64,000 nucleotides of DNA from Sphingomonadaceae bacterium (GCA_021300355.1 JAJTEF010000003.1:1-64000), one strand, 5' to 3'; positions 16,864-26,696 are shown, numbered from the stretch's first letter. Made by a program: numbers and translations. Notes: generated by a model not told the origin, from the sequence alone.

Positions 16864-17598
16864 TCACAGATTACCCCTTAACGCCTTTCCCAAAAGGTGG
16901 AAATAGGTTTGCGAATCTGCGTCATTTTCGGTGCCCCATTCGGGGTGCCACTGGACCGCCAGCAAGGGGGCGCCATTGGGTCGGGCGCTATAGGCCTCGA
17001 TCAGTCCATCGGGTGCGCGCGCCTCAACCGTCAGCCCATCCGCGAGCGTGCCGATACCTTGAAAATGAACCGAGTTTACGTCCAAAGCGCCTTTGGCATA
17101 GGCATTGGACAGCATGCCACCGTTCGCAAGTTCAACCGGGTGGCGGTGGTCAAACATGGCGTCGAAATCGACATCATCGGGTGCATGGTGACGGATGAGC
17201 GTATCGCTCGCGCTCGTGTCACGGCGCAGGGTTCCGCCCAAGGCGACATTGATTTCCTGAAAACCACGGCAAATGCCAAAGACTGGCTTGCGCGCGTCAA
17301 TCATGTGGTCGACCATGGACATCGCAATCTCATCGCGGCCGTCGCCAAAGGGACCGTCGCCGCCTTCGTCGCCATAAAGCCGCGTTGCGACATTTGATGG
17401 GCTACCGGTCAACAATATGCCGTCTATCCGTGGCGCGACTTCAGCGGCGGTCATCAGGTCGGGCAACGAGGGGATGATTAACGCCGCCACATCGGCATAG
17501 ATCATGGCCGCGCGGATATAGCGGTTCATCACAGCTTGGGCGACTTCGCTGCCGACCATGCGGTTACACGCGATGACACCCAATACCGGACGGCTCAT
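16864..17598 (-). CDS. puuD: Gamma-glutamyl-gamma-aminobutyrate hydrolase (class I amidotransferase fold)
   Basis: A 244-residue peptidase C26-type enzyme. The nucleophile elbow is FGICRGFQEINVALGG (Cys near residue 113), the catalytic His is in LLAVQWHPEW (near 222), and DGILLTGSPSNV near residue 58 is the glycine-rich oxyanion region. In E. coli PuuD this enzyme releases GABA from gamma-glutamyl-GABA in putrescine degradation. The gene lies 27 bases after the isovaleryl-CoA dehydrogenase gene on the same strand. No glutamylputrescine synthetase or oxidase is in the window. Confidence 0.85.
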   Translation of the reverse strand: MSRPVLGVIACNRMVGSEVAQAVMNRYIRAAMIYADVAALIIPSLPDLMTAAEVAPRIDGILLTGSPSNVATRLYGDEGGDGPFGDGRDEIAMSMVDHMIDARKPVFGICRGFQEINVALGGTLRRDTSASDTLIRHHAPDDVDFDAMFDHRHPVELANGGMLSNAYAKGALDVNSVHFQGIGTLADGLTVEARAPDGLIEAYSARPNGAPLLAVQWHPEWGTENDADSQTYFHLLGKALRGNL

Positions 17599-17625
17599 TC
17601 TGCTGACTCCTGCGTTATCTCTTGC

Positions 17626-18780
17626 TCACGCCGCGCCGATCAGCTCCCGGCCAATCAACATCCGGCGGATTTCATTTGTTCCTGCACCAATGTCGAGCAA
17701 TTTGGCATCGCGCCAATAACGCTCGACGGGCCAATCCTTGGTATAGCCAGCGCCGCCCAATGCCTGAATGGCCTCGCCCGCCACCTTCACGGCGTTTTCA
17801 CTGGCCAACAATATTGCGCCTGCTGCGTCAAAGCGGGTGGTCTGCCCGGCGTCACATGCGCGCGCGACATTGTAGACATAGCTGCGCGCAGAATTGAGCG
17901 CGACATACATGTCGGCAATCTTCGCCTGCATCAGTTGGAAACTGCCGATGGGTTTGCCGAACTGTTTGCGTTCGCGCACATAAGGCAAGACGACGGCGAG
18001 GCAGGCTTGCATCACACCAAGCTGAAGCCCGGCGAGCACAACACGTTCATAATCAAGGCCCGACATCAGCACGCCCACACCGCCATGCAACGGGCCCATC
18101 ATCTGTTCTTCGGATACGAAGCAGTCGTTGAACACCAGCTCCGCCGTGGGCGACCCGCGCATCCCGACCTTGTCGATTTTCTGGCCGATCGAAAAACCCT
18201 CCATACCTTTCTCAATCAGAAAGGCGGTGATGCCGCGCGATGCAGCCTCAGGCGCGGTCTTCGCATAGACAACCAACGTATCTGCATAAGGCGCGTTGGT
18301 GATCCAGAATTTCGTGCCGTTCAGAATGTAACCGCCCTGAACCGCTTCGGCCTTCAGCTTCATCGACACAACGTCCGAACCGGCGCCGGTTTCGGACATC
18401 GCCAAACTGCCGACATGTTCGCCCGAAATCAGCTTGGGCAGATATTTCGCCTTTTGCTCGGGCGAGGCCCAACGCGCGATCTGGTTGACGCACAGATTGG
18501 AATGCGCGCCATAAGAAAGCCCGATAGATGCAGACGCCCGGCTGACTTCCTCAACGGCGACAACATGTTCCAAATAGCCAAGGCCAAGGCCGCCATCTTC
18601 TTGCGCAACCGTCAGGCCGTGAAGCCCAAGCGCACCCATGGCTGGCCATAATTCTTCACGCGGAAACCAGTCATCAGCATCGATTTTGGTGGCCAAGGGC
18701 GCGATTTTATCCGTCGCAAAGCGCTTGGTGGTATCGCGGATCATGTCGGCATTTTCGCCGAGGGCAAAGTCTAAAGTCAT
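17626..18780 (-). CDS. ivd: Isovaleryl-CoA dehydrogenase
   Basis: A 384-residue acyl-CoA dehydrogenase for leucine breakdown (isovaleryl-CoA to 3-methylcrotonyl-CoA). Family signatures are SLAMSETGAGSDVVSM (about residue 130) and EAIQALGGAGYTKDWPVERY near 340. The catalytic glutamate is where isovaleryl-CoA dehydrogenases carry it, in SGLDYERVVLAG, while the position used by medium-chain enzymes is alanine here (DIGAGTNEIRR). That placement supports the specific call. ATG 18780 is chosen because AGAGG lies 6 bases before it; ATG 18786 is an alternative. No other leu/liu genes are adjacent. Confidence 0.88.
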   Translation of the reverse strand: MTLDFALGENADMIRDTTKRFATDKIAPLATKIDADDWFPREELWPAMGALGLHGLTVAQEDGGLGLGYLEHVVAVEEVSRASASIGLSYGAHSNLCVNQIARWASPEQKAKYLPKLISGEHVGSLAMSETGAGSDVVSMKLKAEAVQGGYILNGTKFWITNAPYADTLVVYAKTAPEAASRGITAFLIEKGMEGFSIGQKIDKVGMRGSPTAELVFNDCFVSEEQMMGPLHGGVGVLMSGLDYERVVLAGLQLGVMQACLAVVLPYVRERKQFGKPIGSFQLMQAKIADMYVALNSARSYVYNVARACDAGQTTRFDAAGAILLASENAVKVAGEAIQALGGAGYTKDWPVERYWRDAKLLDIGAGTNEIRRMLIGRELIGAA

Positions 18781-18889
18781 CGCCATCCTCTGCCATTTAT
18801 TTGATAGTGCCGCAAGCATGGGACTAGCCAGTTGCTGACCTTTTGCTTACCGCACTTTTGATATTTTCCTAACGAGCGAATCTTTAACG

Positions 18890-20125
18890 ATGCATTATGA
18901 TATTCTCATCGTCGGTGGCGGCCATGGCGGTGCGCAAGCGGCCATCGCATTGCGGCAGGCAAAATTCGAAGGCAGCATCGCTATCGTCAATGCCGAGCCT
19001 GAATATCCTTATGAGCGGCCACCATTGTCCAAGGACTATTTTGCGGGCGACAAGGCGTTTGAACGCATCATGATCCGGCCTGCTGCGTTTTGGGCGGAAC
19101 GTTCGGTGGATATGCTGCTTAGCCAACGGGTGGAGACGGTGGACGCTGCCGCGCATTCCGTCACGACTTCTGACGGCACAGTCATCTCTTATGGCCATAT
19201 GATCTGGGCCACAGGCGGCGACCCGCGGCAATTGCCGGTCACGGGAGGCGACCTGCGCGGTGTGCATGTTGTCAGGACACGGGCCGATGTGGATCACATG
19301 GTCGAAGGCCTTGATGATGTCGCGGACGTTGTGATTGTCGGCGGCGGCTATATCGGGCTTGAGGCAGCAGCGGTGCTGCGCAAAATGGGTAAGAAAGTGA
19401 CTGTGCTGGAGGCGATGGATCGCGTGCTTGCGCGGGTTGCTGGCGAACCGCTGTCACGCTTTTATGAATCCGAACATCGCAGCCATGGCGTTGATCTGCG
19501 TCTCAACGTCGGCATTGCGGGGATTGAAGGAGACGAAGTCGCCACCGGCGTGCGTTTGGCCGATGACGAAGTCATCCCCGCGCAAATGGTTATCGTTGGC
19601 ATTGGCATCATCCCGTCGGTTGCGCCTTTATTGACGGCGGGTGCCGCTGGCGGCGCTGGTGTTGACGTTGACGCTTATTGCCGGACGTCCTTGCCAGATA
19701 TCTTTGCCATTGGCGACTGCGCTGCCCATGCCAACAGCTTTGCTGGCGGCAATATCATGCGCGTGGAATCGGTGCAGAATGCCAATGACATGGCCAATGC
19801 CGTGGCGAAAAGCGTAATGGGTGCGCTGACCGAATATCATGCGGTGCCGTGGTTCTGGTCAAACCAATATGACTTAAGGCTGCAAACCGTCGGCATCAGC
19901 GCTGGCTATGACACAACAGTGCTACGCGGCGATGTGGACGCACGCAGCTTTTCGCTCATCTATTTGAAATCGGGCCGTGTCATCGCCCTCGATTGTGTGA
20001 ATGCTACCAAGGATTATGTGCAGGGCCGTGCCTTTGTTACAGAGGGCTTGTCACCTTCCGCTGAACAATTGGCAAACACCGAAGTTCCCTTGAAAGAACT
20101 CGCCGCAGAATTGACAGCCACCTAA
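18890..20125 (+). CDS. FAD-dependent ferredoxin/rubredoxin reductase-like oxidoreductase
   Basis: A 411-residue pyridine-nucleotide disulfide-fold flavoprotein without redox cysteines. The FAD-binding GxGxxG-type motif [14 protein letters not shown] is at the N-terminus. NAD(P)H binding is by [20 protein letters not shown] (about residue 145). The second FAD motif is [12 protein letters not shown] (about 270), and a reductase C-terminal domain begins at [16 protein letters not shown]. This is the ferredoxin reductase group that feeds electrons from NADH to P450s or dioxygenases. No oxygenase is nearby, so its partner is unknown; the fdxA ferredoxin 3 kb downstream is of the 7Fe type and is an unlikely partner. 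Confidence 0.9.
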   Translation: MHYDILIVGGGHGGAQAAIALRQAKFEGSIAIVNAEPEYPYERPPLSKDYFAGDKAFERIMIRPAAFWAERSVDMLLSQRVETVDAAAHSVTTSDGTVISYGHMIWATGGDPRQLPVTGGDLRGVHVVRTRADVDHMVEGLDDVADVVIVGGGYIGLEAAAVLRKMGKKVTVLEAMDRVLARVAGEPLSRFYESEHRSHGVDLRLNVGIAGIEGDEVATGVRLADDEVIPAQMVIVGIGIIPSVAPLLTAGAAGGAGVDVDAYCRTSLPDIFAIGDCAAHANSFAGGNIMRVESVQNANDMANAVAKSVMGALTEYHAVPWFWSNQYDLRLQTVGISAGYDTTVLRGDVDARSFSLIYLKSGRVIALDCVNATKDYVQGRAFVTEGLSPSAEQLANTEVPLKELAAELTAT

Positions 20126-20129
20126 ACTT

Positions 20130-22889
20130 TTGCCTCCAGTCCGTTCAGCCCTCACGGCCATTTTAGGTCCAACGAACACCGGCAAGACCCATCTCGCTGT
20201 AGAGCGGATGTGTGCCCATTCGAGCGGGATGATCGGCTTTCCTCTGCGTTTGCTGGCGCGGGAAATTTATGACCGGCTGGTGGCGATTAAGGGCGCGCAA
20301 AATGTCGCGCTGATTACGGGCGAAGAGCGGATCGAGCCGCCACAAGCCCGCTGGTATTGCTGTACCGTTGAAAGCATGCCGATCCACCGTGAATTTGCCT
20401 TCGTCGCGATTGACGAAGCGCAATTGGGGGCGGACCCCGAACGCGGGCACATTTTTACAGACCGCATCTTGCATGCCCGCGGGCGTGAGGAAACGATGAT
20501 CCTGGGTTCGGAAAGCCTGCGCCCGATCATCCGGTCGTTGCTGCCCGATGCGGAGATCATCTCCCGCCCGCGCTTTTCCACGTTAAGCTATGCCGGCGCA
20601 AAGAAGCTGTCCCGGCTGCCCAAACGCTCTGCCATCGTCGCGTTTTCGATTGAGCAGGTGTATGCGGTCGCCGAAACATTACGCCGGATGCGCGGCGGCG
20701 CTGCGGTTGTCATGGGCGCCTTGTCGCCGCGTACCCGCAACGCGCAGGTGGCGATGTTCCAGTCGGGCGAGGTTGATTATCTCGTGGCCACCGACGCGAT
20801 TGGCATGGGCCTGAACCTTGATGTCGCGCATGTCGCCTTTGTCAGCCTCTCGAAATTCGACGGTTCGCGCAGACGCAGGTTGACCGTCGCCGAAATGGCG
20901 CAAATCGCGGGGCGGGCCGGGCGGCACCAACGTGACGGAAGCTTTGGTACGCTCGCGGGCGAAGGCAGCGAGTTTACCCCCGAAGAAGTGCTGGCGATTG
21001 AAGGGCACAGCTTCCCACGGCTGGACTGGCTATTTTGGCGTGAAGCAAAGCCAAGATTTAACGACATCGCGACGCTGATCGCCGATCTTGAGAAAAAACC
21101 GGGCCGTCCGGGCTTGTTGCCCGCGCCCAAGGTCATCGACCTGTTGGTGCTCAAGCGCTTGGCCGAAATGCCCGACGTGAAATCGCTGATCCGGCACCCT
21201 GTTGATGTGGCCCGGTTGTGGGAAGTGGCCTGCTTGCCGGATTTCCGGCAAATGGGTGAGGAACATCATAGCCGCTTTGTCGCATCCTTGTGGCAATATC
21301 TGGGGCAGGGTGAGCGCGTCATTCCACACGGCATCTACGCAAATGAGCTGGCACGGCTGGATAATATCCAAGGCGATGTCGATACGCTGTCCGCCCGAAG
21401 CGCAGCGGTGCGGACTTGGACCTATATCGCGCACCGGAATGATTGGCTGGCCAACCCCCCGGCGATGGCCGAACGCGCGCGGGCGCTGGAAGAAAAATTA
21501 TCGGACGCGTTGCACGATGCGCTGCGTCAGCGGTTTGTCGATAAACGCACATCGATGTTGCTGCGCAAAGGTGCTGGTGATGTCGGGCTGTTACCCGTTG
21601 AAATCCAGCAGGATAATCGCGTTCTTGTCGATGGCGAGGACATTGGGACTTTACAAGGATTTGCCTTTCGGGTTGACCCGGCGGCAAAAGCGGGTGACCG
21701 TAAATTATTATTGGCTGCCGCAGAACGACATCTGGCAGCGCATTTGAGACAAAAGGCAAAGGACGTATCTATGGCAGAGGATAGCGAATTCTCGCTCGCA
21801 GCCGATGGGGAGGGTAAACCTTCGATCTTCTGGAAGGATGACCTTCTGGGCACATTGACCAAAGGCCGCACGCTGCTTCAACCTGCATTTACGTCAATGA
21901 AGGCAGTCGCCGGACTTGAGGGCGATGCCCTGCGCGAGATTGTCACGCGCGCGGAAAGCTGGATTGAAAGCCAGCTGGCAAAGGCGATGGGCGGGATTGT
22001 CGGATTGCTCGACTTGGCCCAGCAAGCCGATGTCGACGGCAACGTTCGTGCGCTTGCCGTGCGTCTTGCGGATGAAGGCGGGATTGCGGGTCGGCATTAT
22101 CTTTCCGACGCCATCGCCGCGCTGCCCAAGGAAGCCCGCGGCGCTGCACGCAAGGGCGGAATCGTTTTCGGCGCGCTCGATATTTATCACCACGCCGCGT
22201 TAAAACCCGCTGCCGCCAAATGGCGCGCAGCCTTGTTTGCCGCACGCGACAGCCGTGCCATGCCCGTGCTTCCACCCGAAAGCGCGGTGCATTTGAAAAC
22301 ATGGAATTTTGCGAACCCGTCGGAGGCCAGAAATGCCGGCTATCGCCGGATTGGTTATGAATATGTGCGTATCGATTTGGCCGAACGCGTTATCAAAAAA
22401 GCGCATGAAGCGCGCGGGCAGAACAATGTCTTTGGCATGGACATGGCCTTTGCAACCTCGCTGGGTATTAGCGAGACCGGTTTGAAAGCACTGATGCGTG
22501 ACGCCGGCTTCCGCCCCGCTGAGGCAGTGGCTGTACCTGAGGCGGTGGCTGACGAAGCCCCCGTGATCGAAGAAAACGCGCCAGTCGAAGCAACACCAGC
22601 GCCCGAAACTGAGACCGCAGTTGAAGCCATAGTCGCCGACGCCGCCGCACCAGAGCAAACCGCGCCAAAAGAAGCGGCGCCCGTCGTGCTGACGCATTGG
22701 CGTTGGGTGGGCTTGCCCAAACCCCGTCCGCCCGAACAGCGCAGGCCGCACGCTTCTGCAGAACGAAAGCCGCACGCGTCGGCCAAGCCGAAGGCTAAGC
22801 CCGATCGCGCGCTGCCAGCACCAAAACCAAGTGCGCCGCCGTCGGCATTGGCCTTGCAATTGGCTGCGCTCAAGGGCCTCAAGCTCTAA
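20130..22889 (+). CDS. SUV3-like ATP-dependent RNA/DNA helicase
   Basis: A 919-residue SF2 helicase related to mitochondrial SUV3. Walker A is ILGPTNTGKTHLA (about residues 10-22), the DExx box is FVAIDEAQLGADPERG (about 95), and motif VI is QIAGRAGRHQRDGSFG (about 260). The C-terminal 150 residues are low-complexity (Ala/Pro/Glu-rich, then Lys/Pro-rich: RRPHASAERKPHASAKPKAK) and likely disordered and RNA-binding. The only start giving the family N-terminus is TTG at 20130, 4 bases after the reductase stop. In alphaproteobacteria this gene is regularly followed by an S4 protein and fdxA, as here; a role in RNA turnover is inferred. Confidence 0.9.
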   Translation: MPPVRSALTAILGPTNTGKTHLAVERMCAHSSGMIGFPLRLLAREIYDRLVAIKGAQNVALITGEERIEPPQARWYCCTVESMPIHREFAFVAIDEAQLGADPERGHIFTDRILHARGREETMILGSESLRPIIRSLLPDAEIISRPRFSTLSYAGAKKLSRLPKRSAIVAFSIEQVYAVAETLRRMRGGAAVVMGALSPRTRNAQVAMFQSGEVDYLVATDAIGMGLNLDVAHVAFVSLSKFDGSRRRRLTVAEMAQIAGRAGRHQRDGSFGTLAGEGSEFTPEEVLAIEGHSFPRLDWLFWREAKPRFNDIATLIADLEKKPGRPGLLPAPKVIDLLVLKRLAEMPDVKSLIRHPVDVARLWEVACLPDFRQMGEEHHSRFVASLWQYLGQGERVIPHGIYANELARLDNIQGDVDTLSARSAAVRTWTYIAHRNDWLANPPAMAERARALEEKLSDALHDALRQRFVDKRTSMLLRKGAGDVGLLPVEIQQDNRVLVDGEDIGTLQGFAFRVDPAAKAGDRKLLLAAAERHLAAHLRQKAKDVSMAEDSEFSLAADGEGKPSIFWKDDLLGTLTKGRTLLQPAFTSMKAVAGLEGDALREIVTRAESWIESQLAKAMGGIVGLLDLAQQADVDGNVRALAVRLADEGGIAGRHYLSDAIAALPKEARGAARKGGIVFGALDIYHHAALKPAAAKWRAALFAARDSRAMPVLPPESAVHLKTWNFANPSEARNAGYRRIGYEYVRIDLAERVIKKAHEARGQNNVFGMDMAFATSLGISETGLKALMRDAGFRPAEAVAVPEAVADEAPVIEENAPVEATPAPETETAVEAIVADAAAPEQTAPKEAAPVVLTHWRWVGLPKPRPPEQRRPHASAERKPHASAKPKAKPDRALPAPKPSAPPSALALQLAALKGLKL

Positions 22890-22904
22890 AAGGTCGGGCA
22901 AGCC

Positions 22905-23153
22905 TTGCGGATCGACAAGCTGCTGTTCTTTCTGCGATTGGCCAAAAGCCGTTCGCTTGCGCTCAGTTGGGCAGAGGCTGGCCATATAAGGTTGAATGGC
23001 CGCCGGATCGAAAAGGGCAGCGCCGCGGTGCGCATCGGCGATATCATCACCATGCCATTGGGTGATGCTGTTTTGACTTTAAAGCTGCTCTCTGTCCCCG
23101 TTCGGCGTGGTCCCGCATCAGAGGCACAGCTTTTCTATCAACGTATCGATTAA
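22905..23153 (+). CDS. S4-domain RNA-binding protein (Hsp15-like)
   Basis: An 82-residue protein consisting of one S4 domain: RIDKLLFFLRLAKSRSLALS, then AGHIRLNGRRIEKGSAAVRIGD. It is of the Hsp15/RNA-binding S4 class that binds structured RNA, for instance stalled 50S subunits. The start is a TTG (22905); no ATG gives the correct N-terminus, and AAAAGG lies upstream at long spacing. It follows the helicase by 15 bases, so the two are probably co-transcribed and may act on the same RNA. Confidence 0.87.
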   Translation: MRIDKLLFFLRLAKSRSLALSWAEAGHIRLNGRRIEKGSAAVRIGDIITMPLGDAVLTLKLLSVPVRRGPASEAQLFYQRID

Positions 23154-23181
23154 AAAATTGGCGAATCGGTGCAATCCGGCG

Positions 23182-23210
23182 TTGACTTCCCCCTGCGCCA
23201 CGCAATAGGC
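23182..23210 (+). promoter_or_regulatory. Possible promoter of fdxA
   Basis: TTGACT (23182-23187) followed after 17 bases by a weak -10-like ATAGGC. It is about 50 bases upstream of the fdxA start; a 6-bp stem (AACGGC / GCCGTT) lies in the presumed leader. Only the -35-like element is convincing. Confidence 0.3.
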
Positions 23211-23260
23211 AGAGGACATGAAACGGCTAATCCGCCGTTCTGTATGGGAGAGTTCCGCCA

Positions 23261-23599
23261 ATGACTTATGTCGTTACCGATGCCTGCATCCGCTGCAAAT
23301 ATATGGACTGCGTTGAAGTATGTCCGGTGGATTGCTTCTATGAAGGCGACAATATGCTCGTCATCAACCCAAATGAGTGCATCGATTGCGGCGTGTGCGA
23401 ACCCGAATGCCCTGCAGAAGCGATTTTGCCAGACACCGAAAGCGGTTTGGAACAATGGCTTGAGCTGAACGCAACCTACAGCGCAGAATGGCCGAACATT
23501 ACTTCGAGCCGCGAGCCGCCTGCAGATGCAGACGAGCACAAGGGCGAAGAAGGCAAGTTCGACAAATATTTCAGCGCTGAGCCCGGCGAAGGCGATTAA
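23261..23599 (+). CDS. fdxA: Seven-iron ferredoxin FdxA
   Basis: A 112-residue ferredoxin with the 7Fe pattern: [17 protein letters not shown] (3Fe-4S site with a second-cluster cysteine) and [16 protein letters not shown] (4Fe-4S site), then the long C-terminal extension of Azotobacter-type FdI proteins. Its start is preceded by GGGAGAG. It follows the helicase/S4 pair in the conserved alphaproteobacterial order, but a carD gene, often next in that order, is not present here. The stop overlaps that of the convergent old-yellow-enzyme gene by 4 bases. Confidence 0.95.
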   Translation: MTYVVTDACIRCKYMDCVEVCPVDCFYEGDNMLVINPNECIDCGVCEPECPAEAILPDTESGLEQWLELNATYSAEWPNITSSREPPADADEHKGEEGKFDKYFSAEPGEGD

Positions 23600-24888
23600 G
23601 CCTTCGCGGCACGCCGCTCTTTAAGCCAGCTTCTTTGATAGGATTCTACTTCACGTAGAGCCTCAAAGACCGTGACGGTCGGCTTCGTCCGGCCGGTACG
23701 TCCCAGCGCGTATATCTGGCTGTAAAACCAATATTGGGTCGCAAAACCTTCAATCCCGCGCACGGCCTTTATCTTGCGTAGGCTGGATAACCACTCGGGC
23801 AACAGCTTGAGCTGGTTTTCAACCTTGGGCAGCATCGCCAAGCCACCGAGCAGGCGCTTTGGCGCCTCGGGCATGACACATAATGGCCGCGCCAATCCGA
23901 TAACGTCCGCCGCCTTGTTGCGCAGCGCCTGTTCCATGGCCGACGCGCTACGGAAACCGCCAGTGACCATCAATGGAATGGTCAACTCGCTCTTCATCGC
24001 TTTGGCGAAATCAACGAAATAGGCTTCGCGTGCGAGTGTGGTTTCCGCGACGGTCTGCGTCTCTTCGGCTTCCATCCCCTCGATGCCCAATAGCTTGGGC
24101 TGCTCATACGTGCCGCCCGATATCTCGATCAAATCAACGCCCGCATCCTGAAGCCAGCGGGCCACCTGAAGGCTGTCTTCAAAAGCAAAACCGCCGCGCT
24201 GGAAATCCGCGCTGTTCAGCTTGACCGAAATCGGGAACGCAGGGCCAACCAAAGTCCGGACGGTGTTGACGGTGAACATCAGGAAACGGGCGCGGTTGAC
24301 GAGGCTGCCACCCCAGCGATCGTTGCGCTGGTTTGACTTCGGACTGAGGAATTGGGAAATCAAATAGCCGTGCGCTGCATGGATTTGAACGCCTGTGAAG
24401 CCGGCATTTTGGCAATACAGTGCCGCTTGGCCGAAACGGCCAATCAGGTTTAGGATTTCATCCTCGGTCAAGGCAACCGGCATTCCAAATTGTCCGCCGG
24501 GCAGGCCCAGCTTGACCGCTGACGGCGCTTTTGGACGTGGATTGATGCCGCGCATGGTCTGGCGGCCCGCATGGCTGATCTGCGCCCAAAAATGGTTGCC
24601 ATTGCGCGTCGCGGCCTTGGTCCATGATTTGAGCGCATCCATCATCGCCTCGTCGGGCTGTCCGCTGAAAAAGACGTTTCCAGCCCGTTCCAGATGGTCG
24701 GCGTCAATATGGATGTTGCCCGAAATCTGGAGACCCGCGCCTCCATCAGACCAGATACCGTAAAGGCGCTGCAATTCGGGCGTCGGTACACCTTGCGTGT
24801 CCGCCAAGCCCTCGGTCATCGCGGCTTTTGCTATTCTGTTTTTCAGTACGGCCCCGCAGGGCAGTTGTATGGCGCTACTTAAGATCAC
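23596..24888 (-). CDS. NADH:flavin oxidoreductase (old yellow enzyme family)
   Basis: A 430-residue FMN TIM-barrel enzyme. The N-terminus [20 protein letters not shown] is the FMN-binding opening; [20 protein letters not shown] and [17 protein letters not shown] (about residues 170-205) are the substrate-binding hallmark; [17 protein letters not shown] is the phosphate site. There is no C-terminal Fe-S or NADH domain, so it is a single-domain ene-reductase. Substrate unknown. Its ATG overlaps the stop of the upstream small lipoprotein gene (ATGA), giving a lipB-lipoprotein-OYE order. Confidence 0.9.
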   Translation of the reverse strand: MILSSAIQLPCGAVLKNRIAKAAMTEGLADTQGVPTPELQRLYGIWSDGGAGLQISGNIHIDADHLERAGNVFFSGQPDEAMMDALKSWTKAATRNGNHFWAQISHAGRQTMRGINPRPKAPSAVKLGLPGGQFGMPVALTEDEILNLIGRFGQAALYCQNAGFTGVQIHAAHGYLISQFLSPKSNQRNDRWGGSLVNRARFLMFTVNTVRTLVGPAFPISVKLNSADFQRGGFAFEDSLQVARWLQDAGVDLIEISGGTYEQPKLLGIEGMEAEETQTVAETTLAREAYFVDFAKAMKSELTIPLMVTGGFRSASAMEQALRNKAADVIGLARPLCVMPEAPKRLLGGLAMLPKVENQLKLLPEWLSSLRKIKAVRGIEGFATQYWFYSQIYALGRTGRTKPTVTVFEALREVESYQRSWLKERRAAKA

Positions 24889-25181
24889 TTTGGTTCGCTT
24901 GGCTCTTCAATTTTTGGTTCATCTGAACCATCGGTTTTGGGTTCGTCGCTTTTTTCCGGCGTTGCTTTTTCAGCATCGGTATCGGCACGCACGGGCATCG
25001 CTTCAACAGGTGCCTCATCGGTGGATTCGTCGGTGTTAATCATGTCGTCACTGATCGTGCCTTTTAGGCTTTCGAGATTGTCCATCCGCGTTTCGGTGAC
25101 CTGATTATCTTCTTTGCCGCCGCCACAGGCGGACAATGCCAGTAAGGCTGCAAAGGCAGGTGCTATGATATTGAAACGCAT
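24885..25181 (-). CDS. Small acidic lipoprotein, unknown function
   Basis: A 98-residue protein with a lipoprotein signal (IIAPAFAALLALSAC, lipobox LSAC) followed by GGGKEDNQ and a very acidic, proline/lysine-containing tail ending in repeats of the type (S/D)EPK. No fold can be recognised and the mature part looks disordered. It lies between lipB (15 bases upstream) and the old yellow enzyme gene (4-base overlap), so expression as part of that unit is likely. Confidence 0.7.
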   Translation of the reverse strand: MRFNIIAPAFAALLALSACGGGKEDNQVTETRMDNLESLKGTISDDMINTDESTDEAPVEAMPVRADTDAEKATPEKSDEPKTDGSDEPKIEEPSEPK

Positions 25182-25196
25182 ATCGTCCTCAGATCT

Positions 25197-25874
25197 CTAT
25201 TCCGGCGCGACCGTACAATTTCCGCTCGCTTTGGCAAGGTTAATGAGAAAATCGGGGAAGCTGGCGCGCAAGGCCGCGTCGAAGTCCTGCATTGATGCGT
25301 CAATGCCCAGGTCGGCGAGGCTTGTGACCGGATATTCCGATATCCCGCACGGAACGATGCCACCGAAATGATTCAAATCAGGCGCAATATTGACTGCAAA
25401 GCCGTGCATCGTCACCCATCTGCGGATGCGCACGCCAATTGCGCCGATTTTCGCTTCCTGCCCATTTTTGGTGTCGCACCATATGCCAACACGGCCCTCG
25501 GCGCGGCGTGCCTCTACCCCGAAACGGCCAAGCGCGGCGATCACCCAACCCTCTAGCGCATGCACATAACAGCGGACATCTTTGCCATGCTTGGCAAGGT
25601 CGAGCATGACATAGCCGACCCGCTGCCCCGGCCCATGATAAGTGTAACGTCCGCCGCGTCCGGTGTCGTACACGGGAAATGCGGTGCTCAGCAATTCTGC
25701 CGGATCCGCGCTCGTCCCGCCTGTGTATAATGGCGGGTGTTCCAGCAGCCAGATAAGTTCCCGTGCGTTTTCGTCACGTATGGCCGCCTGCAATGTTTCC
25801 ATACGGGCAACGGCTTCGGGATAGGGGGTTAGCCCTTCTGAAACGTCCCAATCAATATTGCAATCGATCTTCAT
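25197..25874 (-). CDS. lipB: Lipoyl(octanoyl) transferase LipB
   Basis: A 225-residue octanoyltransferase that moves octanoate from acyl-carrier protein to lipoyl domains. The family blocks are present: [15 protein letters not shown] (about residues 43-57), [20 protein letters not shown] (about 75-94), [19 protein letters not shown] with the active-site Lys (about 142), and the acyl-binding Cys in GIVPCGI (about 175). lipA is not in the window. The gene is divergent from the membrane protein gene at 25953. Confidence 0.95.
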   Translation of the reverse strand: MKIDCNIDWDVSEGLTPYPEAVARMETLQAAIRDENARELIWLLEHPPLYTGGTSADPAELLSTAFPVYDTGRGGRYTYHGPGQRVGYVMLDLAKHGKDVRCYVHALEGWVIAALGRFGVEARRAEGRVGIWCDTKNGQEAKIGAIGVRIRRWVTMHGFAVNIAPDLNHFGGIVPCGISEYPVTSLADLGIDASMQDFDAALRASFPDFLINLAKASGNCTVAPE

Positions 25875-25952
25875 GCACGGTGCTTAGCATGGTGCAAGCC
25901 GCTTGCCACCGGATATGTCAGCCTCTACCCCGCGATATGCTAGGGAGTGTAT

Positions 25953-26696
25953 ATGCAAAAGAAGCTTGATTATCGTGCGGTGGCAAAAGATGCGCGCGCT
26001 TCATTCGCGGCGCACCGTGAAGCCATTATCGCCATTGCTGGCTTTTTCATTTTCATGTCGAACTGGATCGCGGGCTATCTGGCGCCACCGCTCATCCTTG
26101 AAAGCTTTGACGATACCGCCAAAGTCATCGCGGCGTTCAGCGGCTATTTCGAGGCGAATTGGCCGGTCTTGTTGCCGGCGATGCTTGTCACAATGTATGG
26201 CAGCCTTGCGCTTTACGTCCTGATTTCGGGGCGCAAATTGGCGCAGGTGGGCGACGCGCTTGTTATCGCCGCCGCGTTGTTCCCGACATATCTCACAGCG
26301 ACCATATTGACCGGCTGGGCGACATTTGCAGGGTTTTTGCTGTTCATCATTCCCGGACTTTATCTCACGGGCCGCTTTGCCGTGCTCCCCGCGGTCATCG
26401 CGCAAGAACCGGCGCTTGGCATCATAGACGCGGTGAAACAGACTTGGGCGACAACGCGCACATGCGGTTGGGCCATAGTGATACTGACGCTGTTTATCGC
26501 GGTCGCTATACGCCTGGTTTCCGGGATCGTTGGTGATGCCGTCGCCGGGATATGCGAAGCAATTGCGGGCGAGGGCGGGGTTCCCGTCGTCCAAGCTGCG
26601 GTCAGCGCGTTTTTCGCGGCGGTTGAGGCGGTTATTTACGTTATCGCTGCGACGGCAGTTAACCGTCAGCTTCGGGCACAGACGGCTAACCAATAA
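25953..26696 (+). CDS. Polytopic inner-membrane protein, unknown function
   Basis: A 247-residue protein with about five to six hydrophobic segments (for example AIIAIAGFFIFMSNWIAGYL, then LLPAMLVTMYGSLALYVLIS, GFLLFIIPGLYLTGRFAVLP and AIVILTLFIAVAIRLVSGIV). The stretch LYLTGRFAVLPAVIAQEPALGIIDAVKQTW resembles the membrane domain found in glycerophosphodiester phosphodiesterase-type and DUF975-like proteins (helix, then an 'A...W' amphipathic segment). ATG 25953 is preferred to GTG 25947 because TAGGGAG precedes it. The 3' end overlaps the convergent GNAT gene by 11 bases. Confidence 0.8.
   Translation: MQKKLDYRAVAKDARASFAAHREAIIAIAGFFIFMSNWIAGYLAPPLILESFDDTAKVIAAFSGYFEANWPVLLPAMLVTMYGSLALYVLISGRKLAQVGDALVIAAALFPTYLTATILTGWATFAGFLLFIIPGLYLTGRFAVLPAVIAQEPALGIIDAVKQTWATTRTCGWAIVILTLFIAVAIRLVSGIVGDAVAGICEAIAGEGGVPVVQAAVSAFFAAVEAVIYVIAATAVNRQLRAQTANQ

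Noticed and set aside
17536-18651. A 371-codon plus-strand open frame opposite ivd
   Set aside because: Antisense shadow; the minus strand carries complete isovaleryl-CoA dehydrogenase motifs.
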